64,000 nt of DNA from Loigolactobacillus binensis (GTDB taxonomy: Bacteria > Bacillota > Bacilli > Lactobacillales > Lactobacillaceae): NCBI RefSeq assembly GCF_005405165.1, contig NZ_BJDN01000001.1, positions 124,001 to 188,000 of the forward strand, read 5' to 3'. The notes beneath the pieces are model-generated. The model worked only from the letters and a program-made list of their open reading frames with translations, searched no databases and was not told the origin of the DNA. Shown here in pieces: positions 57,029 to 64,000 of the stretch (position 1 is its first letter; each line of letters opens with the position of its first letter). The position numbers and the translations under genes were made by a program.

Positions 57029-57712
57029 TTGTCTAAAGTATTAGTTGTTTTGACCAATGTAAACAAATTTGCCACACTTGACCGAGCTACTGGTGTCTGG
57101 TTAAGTGAAGCAGCACATTTTAATGAAGTTATGGTGGAGCATAATATTGATGTGGATTACGTTAGTCCCCAAGGTGGTTATGTGCCCCTAGATCCAGGAA
57201 GTGTATCTAGCACGGCAATGGACGCAACTAACTGGAAATTCTACAATTGTGCCGACTTTCGCAATGATGCCCTAGGCAAGTCTAAAAAGCCCAGTGAAAT
57301 TGACCCTGCCGACTATGATGCAATCTATTATGCTGGTGGTCATGGTGTCATGTGGGACTTTCCGGACAACACAGAACTGGCAACGATTGCGAAGGCAATT
57401 TATGATCGTGGCGGAATAATCGCAGCAGTGTGCCATGGCGTTGTTGGCTTATTACCTATTACTAATGAAGATGGTTCAAAGTTTATTGCAGGTAAGAACC
57501 TCACTGGATTCACAAATGAAGAAGAAGCAATCAATAAACTGACTCAGGCTGTACCATTTCTCGCTGAAGACGAACTGAAAGCAGCAGGTGCAAATCATAC
57601 CAAGACCGCAGCTTATACAGAAAATTTAGTTGTCGATGGCCAGTTGATCACTGGGCAAAATCCGCAATCTGCTCGTTTAGTTGGGGAGGCCGTTGTAAGG
57701 GCGCTTAAATAG
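57029..57712 (+). CDS. DJ-1/PfpI-family protein (class I glutamine amidotransferase-like)
   Basis: A protein of 227 residues. TTG 57029 lies 8 bases after GAGGAGG. Nucleophile Cys135 in IIAAVCHGVVGLL, the partner Glu in WLSEAAHF (about residue 27), and YYAGGHGVMWDFPDN are the Hsp31/YhbO-like features. The family includes glyoxalase III-type and deglycase-type enzymes that remove methylglyoxal. Divergent to an MDR oxidoreductase, it may belong to a response to reactive carbonyls. It is followed by a terminator. Confidence 0.9.
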   Translation: MSKVLVVLTNVNKFATLDRATGVWLSEAAHFNEVMVEHNIDVDYVSPQGGYVPLDPGSVSSTAMDATNWKFYNCADFRNDALGKSKKPSEIDPADYDAIYYAGGHGVMWDFPDNTELATIAKAIYDRGGIIAAVCHGVVGLLPITNEDGSKFIAGKNLTGFTNEEEAINKLTQAVPFLAEDELKAAGANHTKTAAYTENLVVDGQLITGQNPQSARLVGEAVVRALK

Positions 57713-57792
57713 TTTGGCTATTTTAATGATCGCAATAAAGCGGATCAGTTCGGTCAGGTAAACTCAAGTAGTATTTTCATGCTCAGCAAAAG

Positions 57793-57816
57793 AAACCGCT
57801 CTAATCGGCGGTTTTT
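57793..57816 (+). terminator. Terminator after DJ-1-like gene
   Basis: AAACCGC pairs with GGCGGTTT, followed by T residues, with a 6-base loop. Confidence 0.75.
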
Positions 57817-57902
57817 TGGTATGATTGTTTTTGTAGTATGAATTAGTTTCATAATGGGCGATGATCACAAGTAAAGCAGATTGCAACCTGCGAGCAGTTC
57901 AA

Positions 57903-58002
57903 ATGATGGCCGAAAAAGGGAGCGAAGCGGAAATCTGAGATCTTAGCAGTTTTTCGTCAAGTGTGCGATGAAATTGAGCAGCGAGTGAAAGAACTGAAGT
58001 AA
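57903..58002 (+). pseudogene. C-terminal remnant, arsenate reductase-like (LMW phosphatase type)
   Basis: GCCGAAAAAGGGAGCGAAGCG reads AEKGSEAEI, and after a 7-base insertion (TGAGATC) the reading continues in another frame as LAVFRQVCDEIEQRVKELK to TAA at 58000. Joined, it resembles the C-terminal helix of thioredoxin-coupled arsenate reductases (compare GSEEEILAVFREVRDEI). The rest of the gene is missing. The assignment rests on about 30 residues and is tentative. Confidence 0.4.
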
Positions 58003-58007
58003 GAAAA

Positions 58008-58044
58008 CGGCCTAGACGATTAATAGTTTTAATCGCCTAGGCCG
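58008..58044. terminator. Hairpin after the remnant
   Basis: CGGCCTAG-CGATTA pairs with TAATCG-CTAGGCCG around a short loop. It is followed by CGTTCTTG on the plus strand, so it is a moderate terminator. Confidence 0.55.
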
Positions 58045-58106
58045 CGTTCTTGCATGTATTAATAAACTGTTGTGTAGAAATAAAAATAAAGTAAAAAACA
58101 CATTAT

Positions 58107-58790
58107 TTAACTCAACGAAGCAATCGTCGTACCAGCACCAAAGTTACTTTCCCAATCGCTGGTAAAATCAGCCACAGCTTGGCCGATTGCGGGCATACCT
58201 AAGCCGGCCTTTAGAATATCCACGCCCATGGTGACGGCTTGCGCACCAGTGTTCAGCGCCGTGGTCACTTGTTCAACATTATGGAAGCTGGCGGCCAAGA
58301 CTTTAGTTTGGGCGTGATCACGTTGGATCGCGCTAACAAAATTGGCGATCACTTGGGTAGCGTCGATATTCATGTTGGCCATCCGATTATAGTAGGGAGC
58401 GATGTAATCAGCGCCGGCTTGAATCGCCAGCAGGCCTTGAAAGCTGGTATAAATTGCTGTTGCCGTGACGTGCACATTTTCGGCTTTCAATTGTTTGATT
58501 GCCTTTAATCCAGCCTCATTAGTTGGAATTTTAATATAAACTTGATCATCGATTTCACGTAAAATCGTGTGGGCATCGGCCAGCATTGCTTCAGTCGTTT
58601 GACCAACGGCTTGAACGTGTAAGGTTTTGTCCAGACCGATGATTTTACGAATGGCCCGCATGTGGTCAAAAAATTCGAAGGGACCTTCCTTTTTGCAAAT
58701 CGTTGGGTTAGACGTGATGCCACTTAACGGGATAATCGCGTTATATTTTTCAATGTCGGGGATATGAACCGTATCTAATAGAAATTCCAT
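58107..58790 (-). CDS. Transaldolase-like fructose-6-phosphate aldolase
   Basis: A protein of 227 residues, the length of the FSA/TalC branch. EFLLDTVHIPDIEKY at the start, ITSNPTICKKEGP, the Schiff-base Lys87 in QVYIKIPTNEAGLKAIK, VTATAIYTSFQGLLAIQAGADYIAPYYNRM, and KVLAASFHNVEQV. It would cleave fructose 6-phosphate or transfer dihydroxyacetone units. AAAGGAG precedes ATG 58790. The SorC-type regulator lies 183 bases upstream on the same strand and may control it. Confidence 0.9.
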   Translation of the reverse strand: MEFLLDTVHIPDIEKYNAIIPLSGITSNPTICKKEGPFEFFDHMRAIRKIIGLDKTLHVQAVGQTTEAMLADAHTILREIDDQVYIKIPTNEAGLKAIKQLKAENVHVTATAIYTSFQGLLAIQAGADYIAPYYNRMANMNIDATQVIANFVSAIQRDHAQTKVLAASFHNVEQVTTALNTGAQAVTMGVDILKAGLGMPAIGQAVADFTSDWESNFGAGTTIASLS

Positions 58791-58973
58791 GATCAGCGCT
58801 CCTTTTTTTATTGCCTTTGTTTTGATAAATTAAGCATAACAAGTGTGCTTTTGTTTGACCATAAAAATGGAACGCGGGTGAGCGCTTTATCCGGCTAAAA
58901 TGCTGATAAACCGGTATTTACTGAATTAAGAAAGACTAATTTAGCACAGATGTGCAAAAATGATTCAAGCTGA

Positions 58974-59921
58974 TTATAAATCCAGCACCCGTAATGCTGT
59001 TTCTTCATCAATGATCAAGGTATTTAAGATGTGCATCCCCAATAGCGCTTTGATCGAAGGGGCTTTGGTCAGCGAATGGGCGACCCCCACTGTGTTGGCG
59101 ACAGATTTTAATTGTTCCAACGGAATGGCGATCGTTCGTTGGAGCAGATCGCCAGTCAGAATTTTGCCGTGGCGATTATAAAAAGTACAGCAACAATCAC
59201 CGATTGCTTGCCGTTCCTTGAGGAGATCACGGTCCGCAGCAGTTAATAGATCACGCCAACGACTAGAACTATTGGTTAGTGGACCGCCAATACCGACAAA
59301 CGCAATATCTAAGTGTTGCCAGTAGTATTGAATGGTATTAAAATACTTTGAATTCATAATGCCATTGCGAATGTATTTGGATTCTTGAACGGCTGCTGCG
59401 TCAACGAACAGGCTATGACCGCCGAATTGACGCGCGGCATCGTAGACGATGCCGTTAACATGATATTGGGAATTTGATGGGCTGGGTCCGCCAACCAGTG
59501 GCACAAAGGTCGCATCGGTTTTGGCGGTATTATGCAGTTGGCCGACCATGCCGGCTAAAACGGCGCCCCAAGCAAAACCAACCACGCTTTTAGGCTTGAT
59601 AATTTGTTTGAGGTAACGGGCGGCTGCGGCTGATAAGCGCTGTTCTTTTTGTTGGTTGTTTTCACCAGAATAATTAGGAATAATGATCACTTGTTTAAGC
59701 CCAAAGTGTTGCTTGAAACGTAATTCTAAATCAAATAAATCAGTATTAAAATGATTGATCTGAATCGTGACGATTCCTTGATCACGAGCTTGTTTCAGCA
59801 TTCGGCTGATCGTTGTGCGATAAATATTTAGTTCTTGGGCAATTTCGGCTTGGGTGAAATCTTCCACATAGTATAAATAGGCCACTTTAGCGAGCAGTCT
59901 TTTTTTATCGTCAGCTTTCAT
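58974..59921 (-). CDS. SorC/DeoR-type sugar-binding transcriptional regulator
   Basis: A protein of 315 residues. The N-terminal HTH is YYVEDFTQAEIAQELNIYRT, then TISRMLKQARDQGIV (residues 17-51); the rest is the SorC effector domain with VGFAWGAVLAGM, VPLVGGPSPSN and FVGIGGP, which binds phosphorylated sugars. CGGAGG precedes ATG 59921. The adjacent fructose-6-phosphate aldolase gene downstream suggests a sugar-phosphate effector, but no matching sugar permease is present. Confidence 0.88.
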   Translation of the reverse strand: MKADDKKRLLAKVAYLYYVEDFTQAEIAQELNIYRTTISRMLKQARDQGIVTIQINHFNTDLFDLELRFKQHFGLKQVIIIPNYSGENNQQKEQRLSAAAARYLKQIIKPKSVVGFAWGAVLAGMVGQLHNTAKTDATFVPLVGGPSPSNSQYHVNGIVYDAARQFGGHSLFVDAAAVQESKYIRNGIMNSKYFNTIQYYWQHLDIAFVGIGGPLTNSSSRWRDLLTAADRDLLKERQAIGDCCCTFYNRHGKILTGDLLQRTIAIPLEQLKSVANTVGVAHSLTKAPSIKALLGMHILNTLIIDEETALRVLDL

Positions 59922-59959
59922 GAGCAGGACCTCCGTGAACTGCTTTATTGGATCAATAG

Positions 59960-60625
59960 CTAGTTTTTTGTTGGTAAGTGTTGCTTTAATCCTTCAATAA
60001 TAAGATCTAGGCCCATTGCAAATTGTTGCTTAGCGGAAAACTGATTGCGCATTTTGATCGAAGTTTGCATGTGGGTCAAATGATGACTTTGCGCTAATTC
60101 ATGAATTTTTTTAACGTGGGTCAATAAATTCTGATTTTTTTCGGCCGTGATCTTTTGCCGAAAATGAGCCTCAGTTGTCAGATCGATCATCACCCCAGTT
60201 AACAGAAAATCAATGGAAGTCACGGCAACGTTGGCCGTTTGCTCGTCGATCCCAACATCCGTCATGATCGCAATGGCCCGCTCGATCAACTGTAAACGAA
60301 CCAGTGCTGAGGGGATCGTTTCGATCATTAAGGTGGCTGATAGCGGGTATTGTTCATAAATGTCAAAAACATTACTGAATAATTGCTTTAATTGGGTCGT
60401 CCATTCTAAATCGGTGGCGGGGATCGTTACTTGGGTGATCACGGCTTCCGCCATAGCTTGTAATATTTCTTGTTTGTTTTTAAAATGCCAATAAAGGGTT
60501 GACACGTCAATGTGTAGATCAGCCGCAACTTTACGTAGGGAAAAATCGGCGAAAGAGTTGCTGGTTGCTAAGGTTTTTAAGGCTTGTTCAATAATCTGTT
60601 CACGGTCGATTTTACGGGTCGCCAT
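59960..60625 (-). CDS. TetR-family transcriptional regulator
   Basis: A protein of 221 residues. The HTH region is DREQIIEQALKTLA, then FSLRKVAADLHIDVSTLYWHFKNKQEILQAM (about residues 27-57), in the true TetR-class pattern (LYWHFKNK). The C-terminal domain resembles TetR_C in length. AAGGAGGAG precedes ATG 60625. It is divergent from the two-gene ABC exporter and probably represses it; the gap holds GTTGG-TAT-CCAAC (60770-60782) and ATTGTAT/ATACAAT (60705-60734) as candidate operators. Confidence 0.88.
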   Translation of the reverse strand: MATRKIDREQIIEQALKTLATSNSFADFSLRKVAADLHIDVSTLYWHFKNKQEILQAMAEAVITQVTIPATDLEWTTQLKQLFSNVFDIYEQYPLSATLMIETIPSALVRLQLIERAIAIMTDVGIDEQTANVAVTSIDFLLTGVMIDLTTEAHFRQKITAEKNQNLLTHVKKIHELAQSHHLTHMQTSIKMRNQFSAKQQFAMGLDLIIEGLKQHLPTKN

Positions 60626-60704
60626 CAGCTACTCCTCCTTAATGACTAAGCTTTATTTTTAGCTGTGCTGTCTAAGAATAGTCCAAAACAGTCGCAAAAA
60701 AGAG

Positions 60705-60767
60705 ATTGTATTGTTGTTTAATATTTGATACAATAAAAACCGCTTTGTTTTTTAAAGCGATTTTTTT
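60705..60767 (+). promoter_or_regulatory. Promoter followed directly by a hairpin and T-run
   Basis: TTGTAT (60706-60711), 17 bases, TACAAT (60729-60734). Seven bases on, CGCTTT (60741-60746) pairs with AAAGCG (60754-60759) and is followed by TTTTTTT. A second possible promoter, TTCATT-17-TATAAC (60799-60827), lies beyond the hairpin and closer to the ABC gene. Confidence 0.5.
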
Positions 60768-60852
60768 GCGTTGGTATCCAACACTGTTGGAGTACTAATT
60801 CATTATAACTTACTTCGGCATTATAACAAATTGTACATGGAGGAATACTGAT

Positions 60853-62589
60853 ATGATGATCAAGGCAATTAGTAAGTATAAAATGCTGGTCATTGCGGCG
60901 TTGCTGACGATGTTGATCCAAGTCGGGGCAACCTTATGGCAACCAAGCTATATGAAAAGCATTTTAAGTGTCATGGCAAATACTTCGTTATCAACGGCAG
61001 GAAAAATTGATAAAATCAGCCACTACGGGGTGGCATTATTAGTGATCGCAGTTATTGGTTTGCTAGGTTCAGTTTTGAATACGATCACGGCGGCTAAGAT
61101 TGCCCAGGTGATCTCAGCTGATCTGCGGGAAATGACTTTTCGTAAAATTCAGACTTTTTCGTACGCTGATATTGAAAAGTTTAAGTCGGCTAACTTAGTT
61201 GTGCGCATGACGAACGATATTAATCAGATTCAAATGTTGATGATGATGGTCTTCCAAATTTTGATTCGGGTGCCGTTGTTATTTGTCGGTGCGTTCATCC
61301 TATCAATTATCACTTTGCCACAACTGTGGTGGATCATTGTTGTGATGGTTGTTTTGATCGTGATCGTCACTGGGTTATCAATGCGGTCAATGGGCCCGCA
61401 TTTTTCGGCCTTTCAGAAATTAATGGATCGTATCAATGCGATTGCGCGCGATAATTTACGTGGTGCCCGCGTGGTCAAATCATTTGTTCAAGAAAAAAAT
61501 CAAACTAAAAAATTCGATAAAGAATCTGACGAATTGCTAGGGCATAACTTAGCAGTTGGCTATATTTTTTCGACGATGATCCCCACCTTTACGATTATTT
61601 CGCAATTAGCTATTTTTGGGGCGATCATGTTTGTTTCCACCTTTATCACTAAATCACCGTCAACGGCACAAGACCAATTAGGCGGTATTATGTCGTTTAT
61701 GCAATATATGATGCAGATCATGTTCGCCATTATTATGGGTGGCATGATGTCGATGTTTGCTTCCCGTGGCTTTGTTTCCATGGGGCGGATCCGCGAAGTC
61801 TTAGATGTTAAGACTTCAATGCATTATGACACGGTTGCCGATGAGGACCTTGACGGCTCAATTGAATTTGATCAGGTTTCCTTTGCCTATCCCAACGATG
61901 AAACGCCGACATTAAAAAATATCAGCTTTAAAATCGCTTCTGGGCAAATGGTTGGGATCGTTGGTGCAACTGGTGCTGGTAAGTCGACGTTAGCGCAATT
62001 GATTCCGCGGCTATTTGATCCCACTGAAGGTACCGTTAAAGTCGGTGGCAAAGATATTCGCCATGTTTCACAAGGAACATTGAAGAAGACAATCTCCATC
62101 GTTTTACAAAAGGCGATTCTTTTTTCCGGCACGATCGCTGGTAATTTGAAGCAAGGTAAGGCCGACGCCAACGCAGCAGATATGGATCGTGCTGCCAAAA
62201 TCGCACAGGCCGCCGAATTTATTGATCGGCTACCGGAACGTTATGATGCAACTGTTGAAGAACGGGGTAACAACTTTTCTGGTGGCCAAAAGCAACGCTT
62301 GTCGATCACGCGGGGAATCATTAAGCAACCTAAAGTTCTGATCTTAGATGATTCAACTTCTGCGCTGGACGCGCGATCCGAAAAATTGGTGCAAGAGGCC
62401 TTTAACCGGGAATTAAGTGCTACCACAACGATCATTATTGCCCAGAAAATTTCTTCAGTTGTCCATGCTGATAAGATCTTAGTGCTGGACGCTGGTAAAT
62501 TAGTGGCTACAGGTACGCATAAGGAATTAGTGGCTAGTTCAGAAGTTTACCGTCAAATCTACGCAACGCAGAAAGCAAAGGAGGACTAG
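60853..62589 (+). CDS. ABC exporter half-transporter, subunit 1
   Basis: A protein of 578 residues: six-helix membrane domain (about 1-315) with LRGARVVKSFVQEKNQTKKF, then ATPase with Walker A GATGAGKSTL (about residue 374), signature FSGGQKQRLSITRGI and Walker B KVLILDDSTSALD. The Walker B catalytic Glu is replaced by Asp (LDDSTS), as in the degenerate-site subunit of heterodimeric exporters (EfrC/BmrC/TM287 type). Drug or lipid export is likely. GGAGG precedes the ATG. It overlaps no gene and is followed four bases later by its partner. Confidence 0.92.
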   Translation: MMIKAISKYKMLVIAALLTMLIQVGATLWQPSYMKSILSVMANTSLSTAGKIDKISHYGVALLVIAVIGLLGSVLNTITAAKIAQVISADLREMTFRKIQTFSYADIEKFKSANLVVRMTNDINQIQMLMMMVFQILIRVPLLFVGAFILSIITLPQLWWIIVVMVVLIVIVTGLSMRSMGPHFSAFQKLMDRINAIARDNLRGARVVKSFVQEKNQTKKFDKESDELLGHNLAVGYIFSTMIPTFTIISQLAIFGAIMFVSTFITKSPSTAQDQLGGIMSFMQYMMQIMFAIIMGGMMSMFASRGFVSMGRIREVLDVKTSMHYDTVADEDLDGSIEFDQVSFAYPNDETPTLKNISFKIASGQMVGIVGATGAGKSTLAQLIPRLFDPTEGTVKVGGKDIRHVSQGTLKKTISIVLQKAILFSGTIAGNLKQGKADANAADMDRAAKIAQAAEFIDRLPERYDATVEERGNNFSGGQKQRLSITRGIIKQPKVLILDDSTSALDARSEKLVQEAFNRELSATTTIIIAQKISSVVHADKILVLDAGKLVATGTHKELVASSEVYRQIYATQKAKED

Positions 62590-62593
62590 GACA

Positions 62594-64000
62594 ATGAATG
62601 ATACCATGCGCGCAATAAAATTCTTTTACCTCTATTTAAAGAAATATAAGCTCCAGTTTTTGGTCATTGCAGTATTTATTTTTGTTGCCACCTATCTCCA
62701 AGTTGCAGCGCCAGTGGTGCTAGGAGATGCGATCACACATCTGACTACTTACGTGACCGACTTTTTCACCCATCAACACGCGGGTGATGCGATCAAGGCC
62801 TTGAAGAAAATCGCCGCCGGGGCCGCACAATCTCAAGATGCTTTGCAAAACATTGCGGCTAAAATGAGTCAGGCCGCTGGACATAACATTGATTGGACGA
62901 CTTTGACCAGCAGCAATGTACCGCAGCAAGTTTTATCAAGTCTGCCTAAAGGGACGACCATTGATAGTTTACAGAAAATGGCCGCAATGCCGACTAACTG
63001 GAAACATTTAACGGATGCCAATGTACCGGCTAGCATTTTGTCCTCCTTACCTAAAGGGACGACGATCAGTAGTTTGCATCATGTGGCATTATCGGCACCG
63101 GCTAGTAAAGCCAACTTCTATGCGTCAATGCAAAAGTTATTTAGTTTCTACGTTATGACGGGTGTCGCGCAGCTGATCTATACGCTGTTATTTACACGGA
63201 TCGTGGCGCATTCCACCAATCGAATGCGGAAAGGTCTTTTTGGCAAATTAGAGCGAATGACGATTGCGTATTTTGATCGGCACGAAGATGGCGATATTCT
63301 CGCTCGTTTTACTTCTGACTTAGATAATATTCAAAATACATTAAACCAGGCAGCAGTCAATGTGACGACTAACGTGGCTTTATTTATCGGGGTATTGATC
63401 ATGATATTCCGGCAAAATGTGAGCATGGCGTGGGTCACGGTTTCCACGACGCCGATCGCGATTTTATGCGCGATCGTGATCATTATCCAATCCAAACGCT
63501 ACACTGACCGCCAACAAGCCGATATTGGCGATTTAAACGCCTATATGGATGAAAAAATTTCTGGTCAAAAAGCGATCATCGTTGAAGGCCAACAACAAGA
63601 CGCTATTGATGGTTTTGTTGTGCGCAATAAAAAAGTTCAAAAATCAGTTTTTGGTGCACAATTGTGGTCAGGAATGATCATGCCATTGATGAACGGTTTT
63701 TCGTTGTTAACAGTGGCTTTAGTGATTTTCCTAGGGACTAAAATTGCGTTAAATGATAAATCGTTAAGCGCCGCGGCCGCGTTAGGTTTAGTGGTCACAT
63801 TCATTCAGTACGCACAGCAGTACTATAATCCGATCATGCAGATCTCATCATCGTTTGGTCAACTACAGTTAGCGATAACTGGGGCCACGCGCTTAAACGT
63901 GATGTTCGATGAGCCAGATGAAGTGCGTCCAGAAAATGGTGCGCAATTTGACCGCATGGATCAAGGTATTCAGATCGAGCACGTTGATTTTGGCTATTTA
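62594..64000 (+). CDS. ABC exporter half-transporter, subunit 2, 3' partial
   Basis: 469 codons are visible; the gene runs off the right edge just where the ATPase domain starts (IQIEHVDFGYL). ATG 62594 follows GGAGG in the end of the upstream gene. After helix 1 (LQFLVIA-like QFLVIAVFIFVATYLQVAAP) there is an insertion of about 115 residues before helix 2, containing two imperfect copies of a NVP-x3-LSSLPKGTTI-xSL unit. FGKLERMTIAYFDRHEDGDILARFTSDLDNI is the usual coupling region. It should carry the consensus ATPase site of the heterodimer. Confidence 0.92.
   Translation, partial: MNDTMRAIKFFYLYLKKYKLQFLVIAVFIFVATYLQVAAPVVLGDAITHLTTYVTDFFTHQHAGDAIKALKKIAAGAAQSQDALQNIAAKMSQAAGHNIDWTTLTSSNVPQQVLSSLPKGTTIDSLQKMAAMPTNWKHLTDANVPASILSSLPKGTTISSLHHVALSAPASKANFYASMQKLFSFYVMTGVAQLIYTLLFTRIVAHSTNRMRKGLFGKLERMTIAYFDRHEDGDILARFTSDLDNIQNTLNQAAVNVTTNVALFIGVLIMIFRQNVSMAWVTVSTTPIAILCAIVIIIQSKRYTDRQQADIGDLNAYMDEKISGQKAIIVEGQQQDAIDGFVVRNKKVQKSVFGAQLWSGMIMPLMNGFSLLTVALVIFLGTKIALNDKSLSAAAALGLVVTFIQYAQQYYNPIMQISSSFGQLQLAITGATRLNVMFDEPDEVRPENGAQFDRMDQGIQIEHVDFGYL

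Overview
The window reads as a low-to-moderate GC lactic acid bacterium of the Lactobacillaceae. The evidence is WxL/DUF916 cell-surface genes, an LPXTG sorting signal, Mga- and BglG-type regulators, an L-2-hydroxyisocaproate dehydrogenase, a SpoIIM-like membrane protein, T-box leaders, strong AGGAGG ribosome binding sites with frequent TTG and GTG starts, and intrinsic terminators at most gene ends. The genus cannot be fixed from the sequence alone. The strain keeps a full valine/isoleucine pathway (ilvD, ilvBN, ilvC, ilvA, ilvE), which is uncommon in this family. No leu genes, tRNA, rRNA, CRISPR array or intact insertion sequence was seen.

1-7.5 kb: a cell-surface complex locus with an LPXTG protein (5' end outside the window), a small WxL protein, three DUF916/DUF3324 membrane-anchored proteins and a 1017-residue WxL protein. 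7.6-12 kb: purine salvage, with adenine deaminase and an NCS2 permease divergent from an adenosine/adenine deaminase-family enzyme. 12-14.4 kb: a LysR regulator divergent from a YeiH-type exporter, plus a small secreted protein. 14.5-18.5 kb: a beta-glucoside PTS operon controlled by a RAT/terminator switch, preceded by an antiterminator gene reduced to its RNA-binding domain. 18.6-25.4 kb: an unusual PEBP fusion, TerC, an Mga-like regulator, a small membrane protein, an MntH-type transporter with a long structured upstream region, a universal stress protein and a SpoIIM-like protein.

25.5-46.2 kb is mostly housekeeping and accessory metabolism: an ECF S-component coupled to a secreted DUF4430 protein, TatD, a Gfo/Idh oxidoreductase, a MacB-like ABC protein, SDRs, an alpha/beta hydrolase with a PatB-like C-S lyase, a C39-like peptidase, the two-part ThrE exporter, a MerR/SDR pair, SfsA, the hydroxyacid dehydrogenase, MFS and bile-acid-symporter-type carriers, and a MIP18-family protein.

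44.4-55.2 kb is the branched-chain amino acid region. ilvD faces left. To its right two T-box leaders lie in tandem, with specifiers that read as GTA (Val) and ATC (Ile), separated by a double zinc-ribbon gene. ilvBN, ilvC (with a CodY-like box) and ilvA follow, then an ABC ATPase, convergent RidA (which removes the reactive product of IlvA) and ilvE. Two copies of a roughly 117-bp fold-back element, with compensatory base changes between copies, sit inside this region. 55.2-64 kb holds two decayed coding remnants, an oxidoreductase, a DJ-1/PfpI protein, a fructose-6-phosphate aldolase-like enzyme, a SorC-type regulator, and a TetR regulator divergent from a two-gene ABC exporter. The second ABC half runs off the right edge and carries a large extracytoplasmic insertion.

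The least explained signals are the fold-back elements, the tandem Val/Ile T-boxes around the zinc-ribbon gene, the PRD-less antiterminator, the mntH upstream region, the cytoplasmic stalk-like/PEBP fusion, the DUF4430/ECF pair and the loop insertion of the last ABC half. All functions are inferred from motifs read by eye; no database search was run.
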